From an uncultured Erysipelotrichaceae bacterium (lineage in GTDB: Bacteria > Bacillota_I > Bacilli_A > Erysipelotrichales > Erysipelotrichaceae), in the NCBI GenBank assembly GCA_902796525.1, contig CADBPB010000073.1, positions 1 to 11,872 of the forward strand: 11,872 bases of DNA. Direction: 5' to 3'. A model generated the notes under the pieces. It saw only the letters and a list, made by a program, of their open reading frames with translations. It was not told where the DNA came from and made no database searches. This document shows, piece by piece, positions 1 through 7,262 of the stretch (positions are counted from its first letter, which is position 1; each line of letters starts with the position of its first letter). A program made the translations under genes and the position numbers.

Positions 1-297
1 AACCCGATCCTTTCCACGATGGCTTCTTTCATGGATGAATACATCGAACATATCCAGAACAAGAAATGTCCGGCGCATGTCTGCAAGAATCTGATGTCTT
101 ATGTCATCGACAAAGATAAATGCTTCGGCTGCAAGATGTGCCAGAAGGGCTGTCCTGCCGATGCGATCCATCCGATCGAACCTGAATATATCGCACCTGG
201 CAAGAAATTGCCGGCAATGTATATCGATACCACGGCTTGCGTGAAGTGTGGCGCATGTATCGCTACATGTAAGTTTGGCGCAATTTCTAAGGAATAG
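1..297 (+). CDS. hndC: NuoF/HndC-like NADH-binding hydrogenase subunit, C-terminal part (5' end outside window)
   Basis: This is the end of a flavin- and Fe-S-containing subunit of the NuoF/HydB/HndC family. In multimeric [FeFe] hydrogenases it oxidises NAD(P)H, or reduces NAD(P)+, and passes electrons by Fe-S clusters to the catalytic subunit in the cytoplasm. The reading frame is open from base 1 and starts with NPILSTMASF, matching the NPxLST stretch found just before the C-terminal ferredoxin domain of this family. There follows KKCPAHVCKNL and a two-cluster ferredoxin domain with the motifs CFGCKMCQKGCP and CVKCGACIATCKFGA. The FMN and NADH sites and the N-terminal thioredoxin-like part, if present, lie upstream. 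The Met at base 19 is internal, not the start. The stop codon TAG (295-297) lies inside the AGGAGG ribosome binding site (296-301) of the next gene, so the two are clearly co-transcribed. The family call is firm. The cofactor (NAD or NADP) cannot be decided. Confidence 0.9.
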   Translation, partial: NPILSTMASFMDEYIEHIQNKKCPAHVCKNLMSYVIDKDKCFGCKMCQKGCPADAIHPIEPEYIAPGKKLPAMYIDTTACVKCGACIATCKFGAISKE

Positions 298-308
298 GAG
301 GAAAGATC

Positions 309-2087
309 ATGGAATTACTTAATATCAAAATCGAAGGCCAGGATTATCAGGTAGAAAAAGGCCTCACTATTCTCGAAGCTGCCAAGAAATGCGGTTACGA
401 TATCCCGACACTGTGTTCCTACAATCATGGCGAATGCTCGCTGGCATCCTGCCGTGTCTGTCTGGTAGAAGCCCAGGAAGGCAACGGTCCCAAGAGACTG
501 GTTGCTTCCTGTGTCTATCCGGTTTCCGAAGGAATGAGCGTCACGATCGGTTCTCCTAAGGCTACTGCCGCCCGCAGGACTTCCGTCGAACTGCTGCTTT
601 CCAACCACAACAGAAACTGCCAGGAATGTGAAAAGAACGGCAAATGTGAATTGCTATATGTCGCGCAAGTCACAGGAGCCAGAGAAAATATGTATGAAGG
701 CGCCAAGACGCCAGTCACTGTCGATAAACTGACGCCATCGATCATGCGTGATACTTCCAAATGCGTGCTTTGCGGACGCTGCATCGCAAGATGCGAGAAA
801 GCGCATGGATTATCCGTATTGGGCTTCGAGCGACGCGGTTTCAATACCATCGTCGGGCCGGCTGAAAACAGATCTTTCGCAAATTCGCCATGTATCCTTT
901 GCGGTCAATGCACGACGGTATGTCCGACTGGCGCATTGATGGAAGTCAGCGAGATCGATAAAGTCGATGAAGCATTCAAAGCCGGCAAACATGTCATCGT
1001 ACAGGTCGCTCCGGCGGTTCGTGCCGCTTTAGGCGAAGAATTCGACATGAAGATCGGTACGCCTGTCACCGGCAAGATGATCGCCGCTTTGAGAAGATTA
1101 GGCTTCGAAAAGTGTTACGATGTCAACTTCGGTGCCGACCTGACCATCATGGAAGAAGGAACGGAATTGCTCCACAGGCTGACGGAAGGCGGTACGCTGC
1201 CGATGATCACCTCCTGCTCGCCAGGCTGGGTCAACTATGCGGAGTACTACTATGCCGACCTGCTGGATCATCTTTCCACTTGCAAATCTCCGCACCAGAT
1301 GCAGGGCGCCATCATCAAGTCATATTGGGCTCAGCAGAAAGGCTATGATCCGAAAGACGTATTCGTCGTTTCCGTCATGCCATGTACGGCCAAGAAGTAT
1401 GAAAAAGAGCGTCCTGTCATGGAACATGACGGCATCAGAGATGTCGACGCCGTTCTTACGACTAGAGAACTTGCCCGTATGATCAAACGCTCCGGCATCA
1501 ACTTCGTCAGACTGCCTGATGAAGACTGGGATCAGGATATCATGGGCGAATACTCCGGCGCAGGCGTCATCTTCGGTGTCACCGGCGGTGTCATGGAAGC
1601 AGCGTTGCGTACGGTATACTATAAACTCACCGGCAATGAATACGGCAAGATCGAATTCACCGAGATCCGCGGCAACGATGCCGGTATCAGAGAAGCGTCT
1701 CTGGATATCAATGGTTCGACCGTCAATATCGCGATCGCTTCCGGCATGAGATCAGCCAAGGTATTGCTTGATCAGATCAGAGAAGGTACTTCCAAGTACC
1801 AGTTCATCGAAATCATGGGCTGTCCGGGCGGCTGCATCAATGGCGGCGGCCAGCCGTATGTCAAGCCTTGCTTCTTGCCGAATGAAGACGATGACATTCT
1901 CGATACCTACAAGGCGAAACGTGCCAATGCGCTTTATACGGAAGACGAGAGGCAAGTCGTACGTCAGTCCCATAACAATACCCAGATCCAGGAACTCTAC
2001 GCTAAATTCTTAGGCGAACCGAATTCCCATCTGGCCCACGAATTGCTCCATACGACCTACAACAAGGATCGCGAGCGTTTCGATTGA
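309..2087 (+). CDS. hndD: [FeFe] hydrogenase catalytic subunit, NAD(P)H-linked (HndD/HydA type)
   Basis: This is the catalytic subunit of a soluble [FeFe] hydrogenase (592 aa), which makes or consumes H2 using electrons from its NuoF-like partner just upstream and possibly ferredoxin. Domains in order: an N-terminal [2Fe-2S] domain (about 1-80; C36, C48, C51, C68, with an extra C43); a His-Cys3 [4Fe-4S] segment (H100, C104, C107, C113); a two-[4Fe-4S] ferredoxin domain (C152/155/158/162 and C195/198/201/205); the H-cluster domain (about 228-520); and the small-subunit-like C-terminus (about 530-592, with AHELLHTTY). H-cluster motifs are TSCSPGW (301-307), MPCTAKKYE (357-365) and EIMGCPGGCINGGGQP (501-516). 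The first differs from the textbook TSCCPxW: Ser304 stands where a cluster ligand Cys is expected, and Cys325 is an added Cys nearby. The start ATG follows AGGAGG (296-301) by 7 bases. The third subunit (HndA/HydC type) is not in view and would be expected upstream. Bifurcation is inferred from family membership only. Confidence 0.95.
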   Translation: MELLNIKIEGQDYQVEKGLTILEAAKKCGYDIPTLCSYNHGECSLASCRVCLVEAQEGNGPKRLVASCVYPVSEGMSVTIGSPKATAARRTSVELLLSNHNRNCQECEKNGKCELLYVAQVTGARENMYEGAKTPVTVDKLTPSIMRDTSKCVLCGRCIARCEKAHGLSVLGFERRGFNTIVGPAENRSFANSPCILCGQCTTVCPTGALMEVSEIDKVDEAFKAGKHVIVQVAPAVRAALGEEFDMKIGTPVTGKMIAALRRLGFEKCYDVNFGADLTIMEEGTELLHRLTEGGTLPMITSCSPGWVNYAEYYYADLLDHLSTCKSPHQMQGAIIKSYWAQQKGYDPKDVFVVSVMPCTAKKYEKERPVMEHDGIRDVDAVLTTRELARMIKRSGINFVRLPDEDWDQDIMGEYSGAGVIFGVTGGVMEAALRTVYYKLTGNEYGKIEFTEIRGNDAGIREASLDINGSTVNIAIASGMRSAKVLLDQIREGTSKYQFIEIMGCPGGCINGGGQPYVKPCFLPNEDDDILDTYKAKRANALYTEDERQVVRQSHNNTQIQELYAKFLGEPNSHLAHELLHTTYNKDRERFD

Positions 2088-2097
2088 TCAGCGAAAC

Positions 2098-2137
2098 AAG
2101 ACCTGTCTAGTCTTAAGACCCGACAGGTCTTTTTTAT
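2098..2137 (+). terminator. Intrinsic terminator of the hydrogenase operon
   Basis: A perfect stem pairs AAGACCTGTC (2098-2107) with GACAGGTCTT (2122-2131), followed by a T-run (2130-2135). The 14-base loop contains a second self-complementary stretch, GTCTTAAGAC (2110-2119), so a nested hairpin is possible. It lies 11 bases after the hydrogenase stop codon and should separate this operon from the next gene. Confidence 0.9.
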
Positions 2138-2152
2138 TTGGCTTTTTGATTC

Positions 2153-2161
2153 TGTTATACT
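2153..2161 (+). promoter_or_regulatory. Extended -10 promoter for the small helical protein gene
   Basis: TGT followed by TATACT forms an extended -10 element (TG at 2153-2154, hexamer 2156-2161, five of six bases matching TATAAT). No good -35 hexamer is seen at 16-18 bases upstream, where the sequence is the T-rich tail of the terminator. The predicted transcription start is about base 2168, one base before the ATG at 2169. Promoter identity is inferred from sequence only. Confidence 0.55.
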
Positions 2162-2168
2162 GATAAAG

Positions 2169-2804
2169 ATGAATTACTACGATGAGATGATCGAAAAGAT
2201 CCAAGGATTGCTGGAAGAAAAGAACTATGACCTTGCAGAGAAGATGATTTCCGATGAATTGTCGGTTGCCTATGTACCTAGAGACATCGAACAGAAGCTT
2301 CACTCCCTTCAGGAACGGATCATCAAAGATACGATACGCAAGCAGATCAGCGATGAGGAACTGGAAGAGTATCTCTTTGAAGGCGATCCGGATCATCAGC
2401 TGTTTGCGGTCAATGAGTTGAATGGAAAGAATCTGCGTCAGTATCTTCCGTTATGCCAGAAATATTTCGACAGTAATGGATATGCGAATGCGAAAGCATT
2501 GCTGATCGATTCGCTGATCCGTCAGGAAATCGATCATGTATTCCATTTTCGCAGAAACGATGAGATCATATCTTTCAATCCGTCTTCATATGAAATCATT
2601 GAAGAATCTGCGCCGTTTTTAGCCGCATACAGGCAGCTTTCCGATGACTACATGAAAGAACCTTCGAAACTTCATTTGGCCGGTCAGCTGCTTTATAAAG
2701 AGTTCATGATGAAACTTCCTGACCTGTTTACGGAAGAGGAGGCGCTATCCCTTGAAAAAGACATCATCGGATACATCGACAAAGCATTCGACAGTGCTGA
2801 ATAA
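2169..2804 (+). CDS. Small helical protein of unknown function, DUF3196-like
   Basis: This is a 211 aa acidic, soluble-looking protein with no signal peptide or membrane segment. The sequence is almost entirely amphipathic-helix-like. An N-terminal pair of helices (about 3-29) with LLEEKNYDLAEKMISDEL resembles a TPR-type repeat, and the following segment (33-60) is charged and helical. From memory it resembles the DUF3196 family of Firmicutes and Mollicutes, helical TPR-like proteins of unknown role; this needs a profile search. I do not assign a function. The ATG at 2169 gives the full N-terminal helix but has no Shine-Dalgarno sequence, and the promoter lies directly against it, so the mRNA may be leaderless. 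The next in-frame Met (codon 7, base 2187) also lacks a ribosome site. The gene stands alone between the hydrogenase terminator and the tig promoter; no terminator hairpin is visible after it. Its position before tig hints at a translation or folding link, but that is only context. Confidence 0.8.
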   Translation: MNYYDEMIEKIQGLLEEKNYDLAEKMISDELSVAYVPRDIEQKLHSLQERIIKDTIRKQISDEELEEYLFEGDPDHQLFAVNELNGKNLRQYLPLCQKYFDSNGYANAKALLIDSLIRQEIDHVFHFRRNDEIISFNPSSYEIIEESAPFLAAYRQLSDDYMKEPSKLHLAGQLLYKEFMMKLPDLFTEEEALSLEKDIIGYIDKAFDSAE

Positions 2805-2846
2805 GTGCTTAAAACAGGTGTAATTCTAGAAATATGACAGTATTAA

Positions 2847-2855
2847 TGTTAAAAT
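2847..2855 (+). promoter_or_regulatory. Extended -10 promoter of tig
   Basis: TGT followed by TAAAAT (2850-2855) forms an extended -10 element in the 73-base gap between the small helical protein gene and tig. A clear -35 is not seen. The predicted start near 2862 would give a leader of about 16 bases holding the tig ribosome site GGGAG (2866-2870). No CIRCE (HrcA) or CtsR-type operator is visible nearby. Confidence 0.5.
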
Positions 2856-2877
2856 AATTCAGTATGGGAGAAAGAAA

Positions 2878-4146
2878 ATGTCTGAATATAAGAAAATAGA
2901 AAATGCAAAAGCTGAACTTGTATGTACATTGGAAGGGGAAGACTGGGAGAAAGCCAAGAAGACCGCTTTCCGTAAGCTTGCCAGCAAGGTAGAAATCAAA
3001 GGTTTCCGTAAAGGACAGGCTCCGAAGAACCTGGTAAACAAATACATCAACAATCAGGAAGTCCTGCTTGATGCCGCTGAAAGTCTGGCACAGAAAACGC
3101 TGGATGAAGCGATCAAGGAGCACCGCCTTACGCTGATCGACCGTCCGGAACTGAAAGTCGATGAGATGCAGGATGACAAATGCGTGCTGACATTCACTTG
3201 TCCGGTGCTTCCTGATGTCAAACTCGGCGACTACAAGAAACTGAAATACAAAGTTGAAAAAGTAAAAGTTGAAGATAAAGAAATCAACGACGAAGTTGCA
3301 AAGTCTCTTGACCGCAAAGCCGATCTGGAACTGAAAGAAGAAGGCGAAGTCGAAGATGGCGATACCGTCGTGATCGATTTCGAAGGATTCATTGACGACG
3401 TGCCGTTTGATGGAGGAAAAGCGGATAACCATGAGCTGGTGATCGGTTCCAATACATTCATTCCTGGTTTTGAAGATCAGCTTGTCGGCATGAAGACGGA
3501 AGAGGAAAAAGACATCATGGTCGATTTCCCGGAAGACTATCATGCGGAAGAATTGAAGGGAAAACCTGCGCGTTTCCATGTAACGGTACATGAGATCAAG
3601 AAAAAGGTTTTGCCTGAATACAATGATGAGTTCGTAAAAGAACTGAAGATCGATGATGTAGAAACGGTGGAAGCGTACGAAAGCTACATCAGAAAGAATA
3701 TCGAACAGCGCAAGCAGGATCAGGCGACCCAGGATGCGGAAAACAAACTGATCGATGATCTTGCGGGAATCGTCGAGGTCGACATACCTGAAGTCATGGT
3801 AGAATCCGAACTGCAGTCCATGGTGCAGAACTATGAGACGAGACTGATGCAGCAGGGCATCTCATTGAGCCAGTTCCTGCAGCTTACCGGACAGACGGTC
3901 GACGGACTGAAAGACAGCATGAGAGAAGATGCGATCAAGCGGGTCAAGATCAATCTGGGACTCGCCGAAATCGTCAAGCAGGAAAACGTCGAAGTGACTG
4001 CGGATGACGTATCTGCCGAATATGACAGGATGGCGGAACTCTACGGTCTGACTTCCGAAGAACTGCATAAATATGTACCGGAAGATACCTTGCTCGATGA
4101 TCTCAAGCTGCAGAAAGCGCTGGATCTGCTGAAAAACCTGAAATAA
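2878..4146 (+). CDS. tig: Trigger factor, ribosome-bound chaperone and peptidyl-prolyl isomerase
   Basis: Trigger factor docks at the ribosome exit tunnel, shields emerging chains and catalyses prolyl cis-trans isomerisation. At 422 aa it is close to the usual family length. The N-terminal ribosome-binding domain (about 1-115) carries the signature GFRKGQAP (42-49), the loop that contacts protein L23 in known homologues. The FKBP-type isomerase domain spans about 155-243, with GDTVVIDFEGFIDD, FDGG and NTFIPGFEDQLVGM. The remaining 250-422 is the helical, charged C-terminal cradle domain. The start ATG is preceded by GGGAG with a 7-base spacer. In B. subtilis tig is followed by clpX and lonB; here it is followed directly by lon. 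A small hairpin lies in the 44-base gap to lon, so read-through into lon is likely but may be partial. No unusual residues were noticed. Confidence 0.97.
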   Translation: MSEYKKIENAKAELVCTLEGEDWEKAKKTAFRKLASKVEIKGFRKGQAPKNLVNKYINNQEVLLDAAESLAQKTLDEAIKEHRLTLIDRPELKVDEMQDDKCVLTFTCPVLPDVKLGDYKKLKYKVEKVKVEDKEINDEVAKSLDRKADLELKEEGEVEDGDTVVIDFEGFIDDVPFDGGKADNHELVIGSNTFIPGFEDQLVGMKTEEEKDIMVDFPEDYHAEELKGKPARFHVTVHEIKKKVLPEYNDEFVKELKIDDVETVEAYESYIRKNIEQRKQDQATQDAENKLIDDLAGIVEVDIPEVMVESELQSMVQNYETRLMQQGISLSQFLQLTGQTVDGLKDSMREDAIKRVKINLGLAEIVKQENVEVTADDVSAEYDRMAELYGLTSEELHKYVPEDTLLDDLKLQKALDLLKNLK

Positions 4147-4148
4147 AT

Positions 4149-4170
4149 AAAGACGCTTTGCGTCTTTTCT
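4149..4170 (+). terminator. Short hairpin with T-run between tig and lon (weak terminator or attenuator)
   Basis: AAAGACGC (4149-4156) pairs with GCGTCTTT (4160-4167) across a TTT loop, followed by T, C and T. The stem is perfect but only 8 pairs long, and the T-tract is short and interrupted. It sits 3 bases after the tig stop and 6 bases before the AAAGGAGGT ribosome site of lon. No convincing promoter lies between hairpin and lon, so it more likely reduces than blocks transcription into lon. It could also stabilise the tig mRNA 3' end after processing. Confidence 0.6.
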
Positions 4171-4190
4171 ATAAGAAAAGGAGGTAATCA

Positions 4191-6497
4191 ATGAGCATAT
4201 ATTCTTATCCTTTGCTTTGTACCAGGGGAGCGGTGATCTTCCCTATGCAGGATCTGGCTGTGGAAGTTGGCAGACAGGTTTCGATAGATGCCGTCAACTA
4301 CAGCAATGCCTATAATACGAATATCGTACTGGTCTCGCAGAAAGATCTCACCATCGACGTCCCGGGACCGGATGATGTCTATGATCACGGCACGATCTGC
4401 CGCATAAAAACTTCCAGGGAACGCGATGATCATCTGAAAGTGATATTTTCAGGCATCAGCCGATGCCGGATCACGAAGCATTTCATCAAAGATGACGTGA
4501 ATTTCGTTGAAGTGGAAGAAATACAGGATACGGTAACGAATGAAAGCGAGATCGAAGAACTGACAAAACGCGCCTTGGCCGAATTCAATGCGGTCGCCCA
4601 GAAATACAACCGTCCGGGATTCCCGATCCGGCAGCTGAATGTTTTCGATTCGCAGCTGGCTTCCGTACTGGTCGATACATTTGCTCAGATCTATATCCAG
4701 GACATCAGCATCAAACAGCTTTTCCTGGAAGAACCGAATGTGAACAACCGGTTGGAAATGATGCTGGAGCATATCGTCAAAGAACGGAATATGGAAATGA
4801 TCGAGCAGGAGATCAACGAGCGCGTCAAAGACAGCATCGAAGATTCACAGAGAGATTATTATCTTAGAGAAAAACTGAAAGCGATCAAGGATGAACTTGG
4901 CGGTTCCGATGGCGGTTCCGATATCGATGATCTTCGCGAACTGGTCGAAAACAATCCATATCCGGAAAATGTCAAAGAAAAAGCCAGAGAAGAGTTCAAA
5001 CGCTATGAAATGCTGCCTCCTACAACAGGAGAAACCGGCGTCATACGTACTTATCTGGAATGGCTTCTGAATGTGCCTTGGTACCAGAAATCGCAGGACA
5101 ACGAAGACCTGGAAGCCGCTTCAAGGATCCTGGAAGAAGATCATTACGGACTTACGAAAGTCAAGGAGAGGATCCTGGAATATCTGGCAGTGAAACAGAT
5201 GACGAATTCTTTGAAATCGCCGATCATCTGTCTGGTCGGCCCTCCTGGAGTAGGCAAGACATCGCTGGCGAAATCGGTCGCCAGGGCTTTGGATCGCAAA
5301 TTCGTCAAGATCTCGTTAGGAGGCGTACGCGATGAAGCGGAGATCCGCGGACATCGCAGAACATACCTGGGTGCTTTGCCTGGACGCATCATTCAAGGAA
5401 TGAAACGCGCCGGTACGCTCAATCCCGTCTTCCTGATCGATGAGATCGACAAGATGTCATCCGACTACAAAGGCGACCCCTCCAGCGCCATGCTGGAAGT
5501 GCTTGACCCGGAACAGAATTCCCAGTTCTCGGATCATTATCTGGAAGAACCGTATGATCTTTCGGATGTACTTTTCATCTGCACGGCCAACTACCGTGAC
5601 AATATCCCGGCCGCTTTGCTGGATCGTCTGGAGATCATCGAACTGTCAAGCTATACGGAAATCGAGAAACAGCATATCGCCAGGAACCATCTGATCAAGA
5701 AACAGCTGGATCTCAACGGACTCAAAGAAAACCAGATGAATCTGGATGACGATATGATCCTTTATCTGATCCGACACTATACCAGAGAAGCCGGAGTCAG
5801 ACAGCTTGAAAGGACCATCGGCACCTTATGCAGAAAATCCGTGCTGATGATCCTCAAAGACAACAAGAAATCGGTCAAAATCACGAAAAAGCTGATCAAT
5901 ACCTGGCTCGGCCATGAGATCTACGATTATGGAACCAAGGAAAAGAAGAATCAGATCGGCGTCGTGACCGGACTGGCTTATACCTCGTTCGGCGGCGATA
6001 TTCTGCCTGTCGAAGTCAACTACTTCGAAGGAAAGGGCAATCTGATCGTAACCGGACAGCTGGGTGATGTCATGCAGGAATCGACCAAGATCGCATTGGA
6101 CTTCATCAAAGCGAATGCCAAGAAATACAACATTCCGATCTCGTTCTTCGAAACACATGACATTCATATCCATGTCCCGGAAGGCGCTGTACCGAAAGAC
6201 GGACCGTCTGCCGGCGTCACTATCACGACAGCCATCGTTTCCGCATTGACGAACCGTCCTGTCAAAAAAGACCTGGCAATGACCGGAGAAGTCACGCTGC
6301 GAGGAAACGTCCTGCCGATCGGAGGTCTGAAAGAGAAATCGCTTGCGGCGCACCGCAGCGGCATCACGACCATCATCATTCCGAAAGGAAACATCAAAGA
6401 TCTTGACGAGATCCCTGATACCGTGAAAGAGAACATACAGTATATTCCTGTCGAAAAGGTCGACCAGGTCATCAATGAGGCGATCATAAGTGATTAA
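4191..6497 (+). CDS. lon: ATP-dependent protease LonA
   Basis: Lon is a cytoplasmic hexameric AAA+ serine protease that unfolds and degrades damaged proteins and selected regulators. The protein is 768 aa, full length for LonA. Order: N-terminal substrate-binding domain (about 4-195), coiled-coil linker (about 195-275), AAA+ module with Walker A GPPGVGKT (350-357) and Walker B FLIDEID (414-420), and the C-terminal Ser-Lys protease domain. The catalytic Ser673 lies in PKDGPSAG and Lys716 in GGLKEK; their spacing of 43 matches the E. coli pair S679/K722. There is no transmembrane segment, so it is LonA rather than membrane LonB. The start ATG follows a strong AAAGGAGGT (4177-4185). The 3' end overlaps engB by 8 bases. 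Regulation is probably by read-through from tig; I see no HrcA or CtsR operator. Confidence 0.98.
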   Translation: MSIYSYPLLCTRGAVIFPMQDLAVEVGRQVSIDAVNYSNAYNTNIVLVSQKDLTIDVPGPDDVYDHGTICRIKTSRERDDHLKVIFSGISRCRITKHFIKDDVNFVEVEEIQDTVTNESEIEELTKRALAEFNAVAQKYNRPGFPIRQLNVFDSQLASVLVDTFAQIYIQDISIKQLFLEEPNVNNRLEMMLEHIVKERNMEMIEQEINERVKDSIEDSQRDYYLREKLKAIKDELGGSDGGSDIDDLRELVENNPYPENVKEKAREEFKRYEMLPPTTGETGVIRTYLEWLLNVPWYQKSQDNEDLEAASRILEEDHYGLTKVKERILEYLAVKQMTNSLKSPIICLVGPPGVGKTSLAKSVARALDRKFVKISLGGVRDEAEIRGHRRTYLGALPGRIIQGMKRAGTLNPVFLIDEIDKMSSDYKGDPSSAMLEVLDPEQNSQFSDHYLEEPYDLSDVLFICTANYRDNIPAALLDRLEIIELSSYTEIEKQHIARNHLIKKQLDLNGLKENQMNLDDDMILYLIRHYTREAGVRQLERTIGTLCRKSVLMILKDNKKSVKITKKLINTWLGHEIYDYGTKEKKNQIGVVTGLAYTSFGGDILPVEVNYFEGKGNLIVTGQLGDVMQESTKIALDFIKANAKKYNIPISFFETHDIHIHVPEGAVPKDGPSAGVTITTAIVSALTNRPVKKDLAMTGEVTLRGNVLPIGGLKEKSLAAHRSGITTIIIPKGNIKDLDEIPDTVKENIQYIPVEKVDQVINEAIISD

Positions 6498-7047
6498 ATT
6501 CGTTTCTTCAGCCAAAACAAAAAACAGTTTTCCTGTTACCAGACAGGAAATTGTTTTTGTGGGCCGAAGCAATGTTGGAAAATCGTCTCTGCTTAATGCG
6601 TTATATAAGCAGAAACTTGCTTATACCGGCAAAACGCCGGGCAAGACCCGACTGATCAATTTCTTCGATATCCACGGCAGATATACGGCTGTGGATGTGC
6701 CCGGTTACGGATTCGCACGTCGTTCCGACCAGGAACTGATCGAATTCGGCCATATGATGGATGACTATTTCAGCCGGAAAAACAAGATCAAACTGGTCGT
6801 GATGATCGTTGATTCAAGGATCGGATTTACGGATGATGACAGAGACATGCTGGAATATCTGGACGAATTGGGACTTCCGTACGTCATCGTTGCCAACAAG
6901 ACTGATAAGTTAAGCAACAATCAGCTCGCAAACAATAAGCGAAAGCTTTTTCATGATCACATCGATATCATCTATGTCTCTTGTCTGAAAAAAACGAACA
7001 TCGATGCTCTGGAAAAACGGATTGAATCACATCTTGAAGTTGATTAA
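6490..7047 (+). CDS. engB: Ribosome biogenesis GTP-binding protein EngB/YsxC (YihA)
   Basis: EngB is a small TRAFAC GTPase needed for late assembly of the 50S ribosomal subunit. At 185 aa it is slightly short of the usual 195-210. The G-motifs are all present: G1 GRSNVGKS (25-32), G2 threonine within TGKTPGKT (46-53), G3 DVPGYG (69-74), G4 NKTDK (136-140) and G5 VSC (163-165). The PGYG form of G3 and the PGKT segment are typical of this family and separate it from Era and Der. The start is GTG at 6490, giving MIKFVSSAKT. It overlaps the lon stop by 8 bases in another frame, with GAGG (6477-6480) as ribosome site, so its translation is probably coupled to lon. The same lonA-ysxC adjacency is known in Bacillus. 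The valS promoter begins inside its last codons. Confidence 0.96.
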   Translation: MIKFVSSAKTKNSFPVTRQEIVFVGRSNVGKSSLLNALYKQKLAYTGKTPGKTRLINFFDIHGRYTAVDVPGYGFARRSDQELIEFGHMMDDYFSRKNKIKLVVMIVDSRIGFTDDDRDMLEYLDELGLPYVIVANKTDKLSNNQLANNKRKLFHDHIDIIYVSCLKKTNIDALEKRIESHLEVD

Positions 7048-7069
7048 ATCAGCTGGATTCATTTATAAT
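7040..7069 (+). promoter_or_regulatory. Sigma-A type promoter of the valS T-box leader
   Basis: TTGATT (7040-7045) and a perfect TATAAT (7064-7069) are separated by 18 bases. The predicted start near G7076 coincides with the first paired base of the T-box Stem I. The -35 hexamer overlaps the last codons and stop of engB, so valS has its own promoter. Confidence 0.75.
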
Positions 7070-7074
7070 TGAAA

Positions 7075-7262
7075 AGACGATGATAAGAAGAAAGTAGGCC
7101 TGTCGGAAACATAGAGATATAAGGGTTGGTGGAACTTATACTGGACATGTCGAAAATGTTGTCTTGGAGTCTGCTTCGGCACGTATGACTTGCGTTAAAA
7201 GTTCAAGTTAGAAATTAAGGTGGTACCGCGCTGATGCGCCCTTTGTGCCATCTTTTTATTTT
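7075..7262 (+). promoter_or_regulatory. T-box riboswitch leader, valine-specific, controlling valS and the downstream hydrolase
   Basis: This leader RNA senses uncharged tRNA-Val and permits transcription into valS only when charging is low. Stem I base GAC/GTC (7076-7078 with 7169-7171) encloses a kink-turn-like GATGA/GGA loop. A lower helix AAGA/TCTT (7085-7088, 7162-7165) and a specifier loop with AGTA (7093-7096) opposite GAA (7152-7154) follow. An AGAGA bulge lies at 7113-7117, then a distal hairpin TATAAG/CTTATA (7118-7123, 7135-7140) with an 11-base GGTTGGTGGAA loop. The best specifier triplet is GTT (7158-7160), a valine codon; GTC (7161-7163) is an overlapping alternative but would break the lower helix. 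The antiterminator is AAGG/CCTT (7217-7220, 7240-7243), the TGGTACC bulge (7221-7227) that binds the tRNA ACCA end, and GCGC/GCGC around TGAT. The T-box consensus is exact; the Stem I fold is by eye. Confidence 0.95.
7217..7262 (+). terminator. Regulated terminator of the valS T-box
   Basis: AAGGTGGTAC (7217-7226) pairs along all ten positions with GTGCCATCTT (7245-7254), allowing two G-U pairs. The inner GCGC/GCGC helix remains and the hairpin is followed by TTTTTATTTT. It shares its 5' strand with the antiterminator, so the two are mutually exclusive. It ends directly before the valS ribosome binding site. Confidence 0.9.

Noticed and set aside
2187..2189. Alternative start (Met 7) for the DUF3196-like gene
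   Set aside because: It also lacks a ribosome site and would remove the beginning of the first helix. It remains possible if the message is not leaderless.
2805..2877. Heat-shock operator (CIRCE or CtsR box) before tig, and likewise before lon
   Set aside because: I looked for TTAGCACTC/GAGTGCTAA and GGTCAAA direct repeats by eye in both gaps and found none.
2809..3591. Open frame of 260 codons on the - strand opposite trigger factor
   Set aside because: The + strand encodes a full trigger factor with all domains. The antisense product is rich in Phe, Ile and His with no family resemblance, as expected from the complement of Glu/Lys/Asp-rich codons.
4147..4175. Possible lon promoter (TATAAG at 4170-4175)
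   Set aside because: The -10 is acceptable but nothing like a -35 lies at 16-18 bases, and there is no TG extension; the hairpin explanation fits better.
5826..6572. Open frame of 248 codons on the - strand opposite lon and engB
   Set aside because: It lies across the Lon protease domain and the engB start, has no recognisable domain and no ribosome site that stands out.
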